Notes: generated from the sequence alone by a model not told the origin. 5,689 nt of DNA from an uncultured bacterium (GCA_905214855.1 CAJMNU010000099.1:1-5689); one strand, 5' to 3'. Positions 1 to 5,689 are shown, counted from the first letter of the stretch. Program-made: numbers and translations.

Positions 1-1294
1 TCCACAGGAGATTTATGAAGACCGCAAATTTGAGAACATCACTCAGGTTTGGTTAGGCGGAGACCATTACAAATGGAGACAGATGCGTTCTAATGGTGTA
101 GAAGAAAAATACATCACAGGTGATGCTTCTGATCGCGAAAAATTCCAGAAATGGGCAGAAACTATGCCTAAATTGATCGGTAACCCACTGTATCACTGGA
201 GTCATCTGGAATTAAAAACATATTTTGGCTATAACGGATATTTGAATGGTGATACAGCTGAAGAGGTATGGAATCTGTGTAATGCAAAACTTCAGGAAGA
301 TTCCATGACTGTAAGAAATATCATCCGTCAGTCCAATGTTACTCTGATCTGTACAACAGATGATCCAGTTGACACGTTAGAGTGGCATCAGAAGATCGCT
401 GCTGACCCTACATTTGATGTACAGGTTCTGCCTGCATGGAGACCTGACAAGGCAATGAATGTGGAGAAACCAACTTACAAAGAATATATCTCCAAGCTCT
501 CTGAAGTAAGTGGTGTAGAGGTAAAAGATTTTGCTTCCTTAAAAGCAGCTCTGGTAAACCGTATGGATTACTTCGAAGCAAACCACTGCAATGTTTCTGA
601 CCATGCTTTAGAGTATGTGATGTATGTTCCTGCTTCTGAGGCAGAATTGGATGCTATCATTGCAAAGGGTCTGAATGGTGAAGCGATCAGCAAGGAAGAA
701 GAATTAAAATACAAAACAGAATTTATGCTGTTTGTAGCAAAAGAATACAACAAACGTAATTGGGTAATGCAGTTACACTATGGCTGCAAACGTGACAATA
801 ACGCATTCATGTTTGAAAAACTGGGTGCAGATACTGGTTTTGACTGCATTAACAACTATGCTCCTTCCGCACAGATGGCAGATTTCCTCAACGCACTCTC
901 TGCAACAGATGAAATCCCGAAAACCATCATCTACTCTTTGAATCCAGTAGACAATGCTGCAATCGGAACAATCATTGGCTGCTTCCAGAGCAAGAATCCA
1001 GGAAGAATCCAGCAGGGTTCTGCTTGGTGGTTCAATGATCATAAGGTTGGTATGACGGATCAGATGATTTCTTTGGCTAACCTTGGATGCCTTGGAAACT
1101 TTATTGGTATGCTGACTGATTCCAGAAGTTTCTTATCCTACACCAGACATGAGTACTTTAGAAGAATCCTCTGCGAACTGATCGGTGGATGGGTAGAAAA
1201 TGGAGAATATCCAGCAGATATGAAGAGTCTGAAAGAGATCATTGAAGGAATCTCCTATTACAATGCTGTAAAGTATTTTGGTTTTAATCTGTAA
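1..1294 (+). CDS. uxaC: Uronate isomerase (glucuronate/galacturonate isomerase), 5'-truncated by the window edge
   Basis: Cytoplasmic enzyme that interconverts D-glucuronate with D-fructuronate and D-galacturonate with D-tagaturonate, the entry step of hexuronate catabolism. The reading frame is open from base 2, upstream of the first ATG at 83; the 27 codons before that ATG (including QVWLGGDHYKWRQMRSNGV across it) are typical UxaC sequence, so 83 is an internal Met. About 430 residues are visible against a family length near 467, so roughly 35-40 N-terminal residues, including the metal-binding HxH region, are missing. Recognisable blocks are NPLYHWSHLEL, CTTDDPVDTLEWH, VLPAWRPDKA, QLHYGCKRDNN followed by LGADTGFD, and near the C-terminus MLTDSRSFLSYTRHEYFRR, a hallmark of the family. 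The gene runs to TAA at 1292-1294 and converges on the GH88 gene. No frameshift is seen. Family assignment is very secure; which uronate is preferred cannot be told from sequence. Confidence 0.97.
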   Translation, partial: PQEIYEDRKFENITQVWLGGDHYKWRQMRSNGVEEKYITGDASDREKFQKWAETMPKLIGNPLYHWSHLELKTYFGYNGYLNGDTAEEVWNLCNAKLQEDSMTVRNIIRQSNVTLICTTDDPVDTLEWHQKIAADPTFDVQVLPAWRPDKAMNVEKPTYKEYISKLSEVSGVEVKDFASLKAALVNRMDYFEANHCNVSDHALEYVMYVPASEAELDAIIAKGLNGEAISKEEELKYKTEFMLFVAKEYNKRNWVMQLHYGCKRDNNAFMFEKLGADTGFDCINNYAPSAQMADFLNALSATDEIPKTIIYSLNPVDNAAIGTIIGCFQSKNPGRIQQGSAWWFNDHKVGMTDQMISLANLGCLGNFIGMLTDSRSFLSYTRHEYFRRILCELIGGWVENGEYPADMKSLKEIIEGISYYNAVKYFGFNL

Positions 1295-1297
1295 GAT

Positions 1298-1320
1298 AGA
1301 CAGATTCATGGAATCTGTTT
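1298..1320 (+). other. Short perfect hairpin just after the uxaC stop codon
   Basis: ACAGATTC-atg-GAATCTGT forms an 8-bp perfect stem with a 3-base loop (1300-1318), extendable by a G-U and an A-U pair to 1298-1320. It begins 3 bases after the stop. Only three Ts follow before CATATTG, so it is a poor intrinsic terminator alone. It may instead protect the uxaC mRNA 3' end or assist the stronger hairpin about 25 bases downstream. Confidence 0.55.
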
Positions 1321-1343
1321 CATATTGACCTAAAATAAATACT

Positions 1344-1394
1344 AGCCTGACAGTCATTCTTTCTATGAATAGCTGTCAGGCTTATTCTTTATTT
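1344..1394. terminator. Bidirectional intrinsic terminator between uxaC and the GH88 gene
   Basis: AGCCTGACAG (1344-1353) pairs perfectly with CTGTCAGGCT (1373-1382). Inside, ATTC (1356-1359) pairs with GAAT (1367-1370), giving a longer interrupted stem around a 7-base loop. On the plus strand it is followed by TATTCTTTATTTC, a T-rich tail for uxaC. On the minus strand the exit sequence is AGTATTTATTTT, a weaker tail that could serve the GH88 transcript. The position between two convergent genes fits a shared terminator. Confidence 0.8.
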
Positions 1395-1418
1395 CTTTAT
1401 TTCTTTATTTCTTTATTT
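1387..1418. repeat. Perfect tandem repeat, four copies of the 8-mer CTTTATTT
   Basis: Four back-to-back identical copies start at 1387, 1395, 1403 and 1411, preceded by a degenerate partial unit (CTTATT, 1381-1386). The array overlaps the T-rich tail of the terminator and ends 14 bases before the GH88 stop codon, so it lies in the 3' untranslated region of the GH88 mRNA, where it reads as AAATAAAG repeats. A unit of this kind can change copy number by slippage. It is too short and spacer-free to be CRISPR-like. Confidence 0.9.
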
Positions 1419-1432
1419 CCAAATATTGTGAT

Positions 1433-2623
1433 TTACCATACAAACATGGATTTTCCTTTCAAACGCAGCACTGCCTCGATAAAATAATAATCGGCATAGA
1501 TAATCGGTACTTCTGTATTTTCTCCTGTTGGATCATGATAGAAGAAGGTTCCTCCATCTACGATAGAATCTTTCTCTGGATTCCAACAGCAAAACTTTTC
1601 ATCACATGCCCGAAGGATTCTGTATGCTGCTTCTGTATATAAGCGTTTTTCTCCTTCTTCTACATGCTCTGCAATTTCCAAAAGCCCTGCTGCTGTAATC
1701 ATAGCTGCTGTAGAATCATATTTTTCCGGTTCATCAGGCTGACGATAATCTACTAGTGAAAGCCAATCTTTTACAGCCAGATTGGAAATACAATAATGAG
1801 CACATATTTTGGCAGTGTCTAAAAACGATTTTTCTTTTGTATGTCGGTAACTTAAAGCAAAACCATATACAGCCCAAGACTGACCACGGCTCCAAGAAGA
1901 ACCTTTTGCATATCCCTGCCCTGCCGGATTTTCCAGATGTTCTCCGGTTTCCGGATCAAATCCAACAATATGATTGCAGCTTCCATCCGGTCTGACAACA
2001 TATTGCTGTGCTGTTTTTGCATGATTGACTGCAATCTGTCTAAAACGTGGGTCATCCAATTCATCTGCTGCCCAATATAGCAAAGGTAAATTCATCATAC
2101 AGTCAATGATCATCCATCCACGAATATCTCCGCCTCCCATCATCTCTGACATTTTATTGTGAGCTGGGCCATTCCAAGCACGGATAAACTTTCCTTCTGG
2201 ATTATAGCGTCCTGCAAGCAGATTTGCTGCAAGCAATCCCCTTTGACGTGCCTTCTTATCTCCTGTTTTCCGATAATGTGCAACAGAAGATAACAGATAT
2301 AAAAATCCCATGTCATGATCTACTGTTTCTGCACTGTTAAGAAGTACTGCCAGTCTATCTTCTACACCACACGCTGCCGTCTTATAGGATTCCTCTCCGG
2401 TTGCCTCATACAATTGCCACAGCATCCCTGACCAAAATCCATTTGTCCAAAAACCAATTCCCCACCGTCCTTCTTCAATATCATAATACTTTCCATTCGC
2501 ATCTGTGGTATAAGGGATCATTGTTCCAATCCTTTTACACTCTGCTTGCATCTTTACCATTAACTTTTGATATACACAATCCAACCATTCCTGATTAGAA
2601 GATACGACTGCTCTTTCTTCCAT
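1433..2623 (-). CDS. Unsaturated glucuronyl hydrolase, glycoside hydrolase family 88
   Basis: GH88 enzymes cleave the 4,5-unsaturated uronic acid from the non-reducing end of oligosaccharides produced by polysaccharide lyases, by hydrating the C4-C5 double bond; the freed sugar opens to 5-keto-4-deoxyuronate. Counting from the ATG at 2629, the family blocks are FWTNGFWSGMLWQLYEATG (60-78), HDMGF (105-109), IIDCMMNLPLLYWA (174-187), SSWSRGQSWAVYGFALSYR (244-262), DSTAAM (305-310) and YADYYFIEA (378-386). Asp106 and Asp176 match the two catalytic aspartates known in Bacillus UGL (Asp88, Asp149); Arg248 and Trp252 match substrate-binding positions. There is no signal peptide, so it is cytoplasmic. 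At 396-398 aa it is full length. The ATG at 2623 is preferred over 2629 because AAGGAG lies 8 bases from it but only 2 from the other. The SxxSxK motif I recall from sulfated-glycan-preferring streptococcal enzymes is not apparent near the C-terminus. GH105 is the alternative but fits less well. Confidence 0.93.
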   Translation of the reverse strand: MEERAVVSSNQEWLDCVYQKLMVKMQAECKRIGTMIPYTTDANGKYYDIEEGRWGIGFWTNGFWSGMLWQLYEATGEESYKTAACGVEDRLAVLLNSAETVDHDMGFLYLLSSVAHYRKTGDKKARQRGLLAANLLAGRYNPEGKFIRAWNGPAHNKMSEMMGGGDIRGWMIIDCMMNLPLLYWAADELDDPRFRQIAVNHAKTAQQYVVRPDGSCNHIVGFDPETGEHLENPAGQGYAKGSSWSRGQSWAVYGFALSYRHTKEKSFLDTAKICAHYCISNLAVKDWLSLVDYRQPDEPEKYDSTAAMITAAGLLEIAEHVEEGEKRLYTEAAYRILRACDEKFCCWNPEKDSIVDGGTFFYHDPTGENTEVPIIYADYYFIEAVLRLKGKSMFVW

Positions 2624-2631
2624 ATTCATTT

Positions 2632-2637
2632 CTCCTT
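2632..2637 (-). promoter_or_regulatory. Ribosome binding site that decides the GH88 start
   Basis: On the minus strand AAGGAG is followed by AA-ATG-AAT-ATG. The spacing is 2 bases to the first ATG (2629) and 8 bases to the second (2623). The second is the normal spacing, so the protein probably starts MEERAVV, two residues later than the longest frame. Confidence 0.75.
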
Positions 2638-2670
2638 TGCCATATTTTTCATGTATTGTTTTGTGATTTT

Positions 2671-2701
2671 AACAAATATTTCTTCCAGAATCTTATTTGT
2701 T
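2671..2701. repeat. Inverted repeat in the GH88 leader, possible operator
   Basis: AACAAATA (2671-2678) and TATTTGTT (2694-2701) are perfect inverted copies separated by 15 bases, an arm-to-arm spacing of about two helical turns. The element lies between the predicted GH88 promoter and its ribosome binding site. It could be a protein-binding site, placed to block elongation, or a weak RNA hairpin. The arms are A/T-rich, so chance is a real alternative. Confidence 0.4.
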
Positions 2702-2718
2702 TTGTAACATCTACCACC

Positions 2719-2748
2719 AGTATAGCATACAAAAAAACTATCTGTTAG
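2719..2748 (-). promoter_or_regulatory. Predicted promoter of the GH88 gene (extended -10)
   Basis: On the minus strand TGCTATACT (2727-2719) is an extended -10 element, with TATACT matching five of six consensus bases. A weak -35, CTAACA (2748-2743, four of six), lies 18 bases upstream, inside the terminator of the preceding regulator gene. Transcription would start near 2712, giving a leader of roughly 90 bases before the GH88 start. No other convincing promoter is seen in this gap. Confidence 0.5.
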
Positions 2749-2766
2749 AAAAAACAGATAGTTTTT
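2731..2766 (-). terminator. Intrinsic terminator after the AraC-family gene
   Basis: AAAAACTATCTGTT (2733-2746) and AACAGATAGTTTTT (2753-2766) form a perfect 14-bp stem with a 6-base loop. On the minus strand the stem runs into seven Ts (2737-2731). It starts 14 bases after the regulator stop codon (2781-2783) and so separates the regulator transcript from the GH88 unit. Partial read-through into GH88 remains possible. Confidence 0.88.
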
Positions 2767-2780
2767 AGTAAAAACAAAGT

Positions 2781-4001
2781 TTAAAATATGCTATTTTTTA
2801 TATTTTTGTGATTATTTCGATATTCTAATGGAGAAACACCTCTTTCATTCTTAAATACCTTAGAAAAATAATTATTATCCTGATATCCCACATAGGAAGC
2901 AATCTCCTGAACACTGACATGGGTATCCAAAAGAAGTTCTGCTGCAAGACTACATCGTTTTTTTGCAATATACTCCTTTATTGTCAGCCCTGTCTCCTGT
3001 CGAAATTGCCGGACAAAGCTGCATTTTTCACGTCCCACCGCCTCAGCGATCTCTATGATTGTCATATTTTTTCCTAAATTGATCTCTATATAATCCATTG
3101 CCTGACGGATCACTACAGAATATACGACCTGCTTCCTTTGTTTAATCTCCCTGCAAAAACGCTCCAACAACTCGCCTGTCAGCCTGTCCAACTCTTTTTT
3201 GGAAACTGCATAACGCATTTTCTGAGCATACTCCTGACTAATAGAATCCACCAAAACAGGACTCAAACCTCCTCTCTTGGCAGCAATACGGATCAAAGTT
3301 CTCATGATCGCTGCTCCGGCAAGCTGATCTTGAAATGAATTTGAAATAAACCTGATATCCGCCAGTACCTTTTCCAACTCTTTTAATGACCAACAGGCTT
3401 TCTCATATTCGCCTTGCTCTATGAAGTTCATAAAACGGTCTTCCATCTGATATCTTCGATTGATCATAGATGCATTGGCATAGACATCAGAAAAACGCAA
3501 AGACTCCTTTTGTCTAATTGGATCTATTATCAGTGTTTCTACTCTTTTTCTGTCTCCATCTAAATCGCATGTCATCAAAAACGCAAGATTGACAGCATAA
3601 TCTCGATTGATAATAGGGAACTGGCAGCGATAACCTTTATAAGAAAGCATCAAACTTTCTGATACATTCTGTTTTGCCAAAAGACTTCTTGCATTTTTAG
3701 GATTCCATTCATTCTCTACATATGGTCCTAATAAAATCCATGCACCATCTGCTTTAAAGATCATTGTCCTTGTATCCAAAGGCTCTATCACTTCATATAC
3801 TTTGTCCTCTGATGCATGTTCTAAAAATGTCTCCATTCCCTCTTTTGTATAGATTGTCTGCAAATCCGTGGAAAAACAGTTTTTCTTCTCAAATTGAACC
3901 AATATGTCAGATGAAAAAGTGTAACTTGTTACTGCCATCCCACTCAAGGCAGGAACTAAAATCTGAGCAGATTCCAAAAAGTCTATTTTCTCCACCTCCA
4001 A
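2781..4001 (-). CDS. AraC-family transcriptional regulator with a long uncharacterised sensor region
   Basis: DNA-binding regulator, probably of the neighbouring sugar genes. Numbering from the TTG at 4001 (406 aa), residues about 295-396 form the AraC-type double helix-turn-helix: the first motif lies around MTIIEIAEAVGREKCSFVRQF (313-333, read as two overlapping stretches), the second around VSVQEIASYVGYQDNNYFS (362-380), ending in the family signature KVFKNERGVSPLEYR (381-395). Residues 1-290 are a sensor/linker region that I cannot assign; it contains DGAWILLGPYVENEW (85-99), a pattern common in clostridial AraC proteins, and lacks an obvious cupin sugar-binding motif. No membrane segment is seen, so it is cytosolic. 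It lies 31 bases after the serine hydrolase gene with no terminator between, so the two are probably co-transcribed. The start is uncertain: candidates are TTG 4001, GTG 3995, AUA 3986 and TTG 3977; the first ATG is codon 22 (3938). The ligand is unknown. Confidence 0.93.
   Translation of the reverse strand: MEVEKIDFLESAQILVPALSGMAVTSYTFSSDILVQFEKKNCFSTDLQTIYTKEGMETFLEHASEDKVYEVIEPLDTRTMIFKADGAWILLGPYVENEWNPKNARSLLAKQNVSESLMLSYKGYRCQFPIINRDYAVNLAFLMTCDLDGDRKRVETLIIDPIRQKESLRFSDVYANASMINRRYQMEDRFMNFIEQGEYEKACWSLKELEKVLADIRFISNSFQDQLAGAAIMRTLIRIAAKRGGLSPVLVDSISQEYAQKMRYAVSKKELDRLTGELLERFCREIKQRKQVVYSVVIRQAMDYIEINLGKNMTIIEIAEAVGREKCSFVRQFRQETGLTIKEYIAKKRCSLAAELLLDTHVSVQEIASYVGYQDNNYFSKVFKNERGVSPLEYRNNHKNIKNSIF
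3993..3999 (-). promoter_or_regulatory. Strong Shine-Dalgarno sequence overlapping the annotated AraC start
   Basis: GGAGGTG on the minus strand is a 7-base match to the anti-Shine-Dalgarno complement. It overlaps the TTG at 4001 and so cannot serve that codon. GGAGG ends 8 bases before an AUA codon (3986-3984) and 17 bases before the next TTG (3977). The only upstream signal for TTG 4001 is a weak GGAAG about 9 bases before it. Confidence 0.7.
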
Positions 4002-4032
4002 CGATCAAATCTTCCACGTTCGTAACCCTTTT

Positions 4033-5484
4033 CTAGGAAACTTTCACTCCACTTAAAAATCCACTCAACTCACTTGTACAATACTCAATCGTGCGATTCA
4101 TAAATAAAGTCACAGTATCTCCCTGAAATACAGCTTGTAACCAATATCCCCCAATGTCTTCTCCCATCAATTCTGCCCAGAGATAGAAGGAGTCATCACA
4201 CAGCCATGATGCAGAAGATACGCAAGGCTGATCATATAATGGGAAGATACACTCCTTATTTTTACAAAGTCCAAATGGCAATTGGAACTTCCCCTGTTCC
4301 CCTTCAAAGAACATGGTTCCTTCCTGCTGCTCTTCCTCAAATTCAAATCTGACTTTCTGGATCAATGAAGTTGCATTGGTAATCTGATATGTACTTCCCT
4401 GGATCCGATCTATCAGCTCTGTATTTTGAGGTTTGATATTTCCTTTTGTTGATTCCAAAGTCAAATTAGATACATATGTCTTTAACTCTTCTGTACAGGA
4501 TGAAAATGTCTTTTTATTTTCCAAAGCAGCCAAAATAGTCTCATATAGACTATCATAGATAACCTGATTTCCTCCGCTTCTTCTCATAGTGTCTGCGGTT
4601 GTGACACAGATCAACTGATATTTTGGAAGACAGATCACCAGCTGTCCTCCCATTCCATACATCACATACCCATCACGGCTAAGTTTCCAGAATTGATATC
4701 CATACCCCTGACTCTCCTCCGGAATCGGACCTTTTGCAATAGTTGGAACCTGCAATGATGTTGCCTCACTAAGATATTCCTCTGGTATCAATTGTTTTTC
4801 ATTCCATCTTCCGTGGTTCATAATGAGCATTCCTAAACGCATCATATCCATTGGAAGTGCCATAAGACCACTTCCTCCCATGGAAACACCAAACGGATCT
4901 GAAATAATATATGCTTCTTTGCTAAATCCGATCTCATCCAGACATTTTTCTCTCAGATATTCCAAAAGTTTTTTTCCAGTCAATTTTTCTACCAATGCAC
5001 ATAATGTATGTGTAGATGAGGTATCATAATTAAAGATAGTTCCCGGTTTATGGTCTGGTATAGTGGTAAAAAAACTCTCGACCCAGTTTTTTGTCAAATC
5101 TTTTTTGTATGTGGTCGTCATATGGCAAGTTCTCATCGTCAACATATGACGGATTGTCATTTCCATTAAAAACGGATGTGGATCAATTGGAACATACTCT
5201 GGAAAATAAGATACAATGGTATCATCCAAATGCAATTTCCCTTCATTTTGCAGACACCCGATCGCCAAAGACACCAGACTCTTCGTCTGTGAAAACATCC
5301 TGTGATTCATAGAGGCATTCCATGGAGCATAGTATCCCTCTGTAAATACTTTCCCATTCCTTGCCAAAAGGACACTATGCATCGCAATTCCCTTTGCTTT
5401 TAATGTTTCAAAAAATTCTACAACTGCTCCTGATGGAACTCCTGCTTCCTCAGGAGTACAACGCAATACATCATCTTTATTCAT
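4033..5484 (-). CDS. Cytoplasmic serine hydrolase, class C beta-lactamase/family VIII esterase fold
   Basis: Member of the beta-lactamase-related serine hydrolases (MEROPS S12/Pfam Beta-lactamase fold), which includes esterases and peptidases. Numbering from the ATG at 5493 (486 aa), the nucleophile motif SxxK is SQTK at 68-71 (Ser68, Lys71), the second motif tyrosine is Tyr156 in FNYDTSSTH, and the KTG-equivalent is YGMGGQ at 279-284. Residues about 12-325 are the catalytic domain; about 330-486 form a C-terminal extension of unknown function, predicted beta-rich. There is no signal peptide or membrane segment, so it does not act on the cell wall from outside and is unlikely to be a resistance enzyme. 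The ATG at 5484 is preferred because AAAGGA lies 8 bases from it and abuts the one at 5493. It is first in a likely operon with the AraC gene. Given the uronate genes nearby I infer an esterase or deacylase acting on imported sugars; the substrate is unproven. Confidence 0.9.
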   Translation of the reverse strand: MNKDDVLRCTPEEAGVPSGAVVEFFETLKAKGIAMHSVLLARNGKVFTEGYYAPWNASMNHRMFSQTKSLVSLAIGCLQNEGKLHLDDTIVSYFPEYVPIDPHPFLMEMTIRHMLTMRTCHMTTTYKKDLTKNWVESFFTTIPDHKPGTIFNYDTSSTHTLCALVEKLTGKKLLEYLREKCLDEIGFSKEAYIISDPFGVSMGGSGLMALPMDMMRLGMLIMNHGRWNEKQLIPEEYLSEATSLQVPTIAKGPIPEESQGYGYQFWKLSRDGYVMYGMGGQLVICLPKYQLICVTTADTMRRSGGNQVIYDSLYETILAALENKKTFSSCTEELKTYVSNLTLESTKGNIKPQNTELIDRIQGSTYQITNATSLIQKVRFEFEEEQQEGTMFFEGEQGKFQLPFGLCKNKECIFPLYDQPCVSSASWLCDDSFYLWAELMGEDIGGYWLQAVFQGDTVTLFMNRTIEYCTSELSGFLSGVKVS

Positions 5485-5492
5485 CTCTCTCA

Positions 5493-5498
5493 TCCTTT
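5493..5498 (-). promoter_or_regulatory. Ribosome binding site that decides the serine hydrolase start
   Basis: AAAGGA on the minus strand overlaps the upstream ATG (5493-5491) and lies 8 bases before the second in-frame ATG (5484-5482). This supports a protein beginning MNKDDVLRCTPEEAGV, three residues shorter than the longest frame. Confidence 0.65.
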
Positions 5499-5531
5499 CT
5501 CAAAGCCTTTCTTCGCATTCCCTTTCCCTGA

Positions 5532-5560
5532 TTTTTATGGCAGTTTTGAGATTTTGGCAA
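5532..5560 (-). promoter_or_regulatory. Predicted promoter of the serine hydrolase-AraC unit
   Basis: On the minus strand TTGCCA (5560-5555, five of six bases of the -35 consensus) is separated by exactly 17 bases from TAAAAA (5537-5532, four of six of the -10 consensus). The predicted start near 5525 gives a leader of about 40 bases. The site lies in the 95-base gap after the upstream partial gene, in which no terminator is visible. Confidence 0.5.
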
Positions 5561-5588
5561 CAGTTATCTTTAAAGCTGAACTAACCTT

Positions 5589-5689
5589 TTACTGAGCAGC
5601 GCTCAACGGACCTCCCGGCTGTCCGCTTACCATATTGCCTGTACATTGAGATGGTGTCAGCGTTGTCTGTGGTGGAGTCTGCCCCTCAT
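5589..5689 (-). CDS. C-terminal end of an unidentified protein, cut by the window edge
   Basis: One minus-strand frame stays open from the window end to TAA at 5591-5589, giving 32 complete codons. The peptide ends VSGQPGGPLSAAQ and is rich in Gln, Pro, Thr and Gly (five each), with one Cys, which suggests a flexible low-complexity tail. I do not recognise a family. By hand count the stretch is about 57% GC, clearly above its A/T-rich surroundings, which is consistent with coding DNA of a different composition. It ends 28 bases before the predicted hydrolase promoter, on the same strand. A plus-strand frame through the same bases is also open, so strand and reality are uncertain. Confidence 0.4.
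   Translation of the reverse strand, partial: EGQTPPQTTLTPSQCTGNMVSGQPGGPLSAAQ

Noticed and set aside
83..1294. uxaC starting at the ATG at position 83
   Set aside because: The frame is open to the window edge and the 27 upstream codons are typical UxaC sequence, so the ATG is internal.
773..1357. Minus-strand open frames opposite uxaC (773-1042, 1133-1357, also 568-753)
   Set aside because: They lie antisense to a strongly conserved coding region, resemble no known protein, and have no convincing ribosome binding site.
1387..1418. CRISPR array or small mobile-element end
   Set aside because: The units are 8 bp, contiguous and without spacers, and no cas gene, transposase or target duplication is present.
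1756..2598. Open frames in and opposite the GH88 gene (1756-1995, 1852-2064, 2401-2598)
   Set aside because: All are shadows of the GH88 coding frame, which carries the family motifs throughout.
1433..2623. GH105 unsaturated rhamnogalacturonyl hydrolase
   Set aside because: The FWTNGFWSGMLW, DCMMNLPLLYWA and SSWSRGQSWA blocks and the paired catalytic aspartates fit GH88 better.
2630..2730. Riboswitch or T-box in the GH88 leader
   Set aside because: The leader is only about 90 bases, lacks any conserved aptamer or T-box sequence that I recognise, and has no terminator-antiterminator pair after the promoter.
2630..2780. Catabolite-repression (cre) site near GH88 or the hydrolase promoter
   Set aside because: No sequence in these gaps matches the core TGNAANCGNNNNCA pattern.
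3138..5312. Plus-strand open frames opposite the AraC and hydrolase genes (3138-3338, 3764-4036, 4823-5029, 5091-5312)
   Set aside because: They lie antisense to well-supported genes and show no recognisable protein features.
4033..5484. A true beta-lactamase conferring antibiotic resistance
   Set aside because: The fold is shared, but there is no signal peptide, there is a long C-terminal extension, and the neighbours are sugar-catabolic; the name alone would mislead.

Overview
The window looks like chromosomal DNA from a low-GC, gut-type Firmicute, most plausibly a Lachnospiraceae member. The grounds are strong GGAG-type ribosome binding sites, A/T-rich intergenic spacers, intrinsic terminators with long U tracts, and the protein style. 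The genus cannot be fixed from the sequence alone. No mobile element, tRNA, rRNA or CRISPR array was seen, and no gene-free stretch reaches 300 bases.

Layout, left to right: (1) the 3' nine-tenths of a plus-strand uronate isomerase gene (uxaC), whose start lies outside the window; (2) a convergent junction of about 140 bases with two hairpins, the second a likely bidirectional terminator, followed by a perfect 4 x 8-bp tandem repeat; (3) a minus-strand GH88 unsaturated glucuronyl hydrolase gene with its own leader, a predicted extended -10 promoter and a leader palindrome; (4) a 14-bp perfect terminator hairpin; (5) a minus-strand AraC-family regulator gene with an unusual start region; (6) about 30-45 bases upstream of it on the same strand, a gene for a cytoplasmic serine hydrolase of the class C beta-lactamase/family VIII esterase fold; (7) a predicted promoter for the hydrolase-regulator pair; (8) at the right edge, the last 32 or so codons of an unidentified minus-strand gene.

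Taken together this is a small uronic-acid scavenging locus. GH88 enzymes cut the 4,5-unsaturated uronate from oligosaccharides made by polysaccharide lyases, and UxaC feeds saturated glucuronate or galacturonate into the fructuronate/tagaturonate route. None of the three enzymes shows a signal peptide (for UxaC the N-terminus is not visible, so this rests on the family), so the chemistry is probably intracellular and acts on imported material. My inference is that the serine hydrolase removes an ester decoration from the imported uronide and that the AraC protein senses the sugar and controls the GH88 unit. No lyase or transporter is visible here, so the substrate is not established. I see no clearly novel system. 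The most unusual local signal is the AraC start region, where a near-consensus Shine-Dalgarno sequence sits at ideal distance from an AUA codon and no ATG is nearby.
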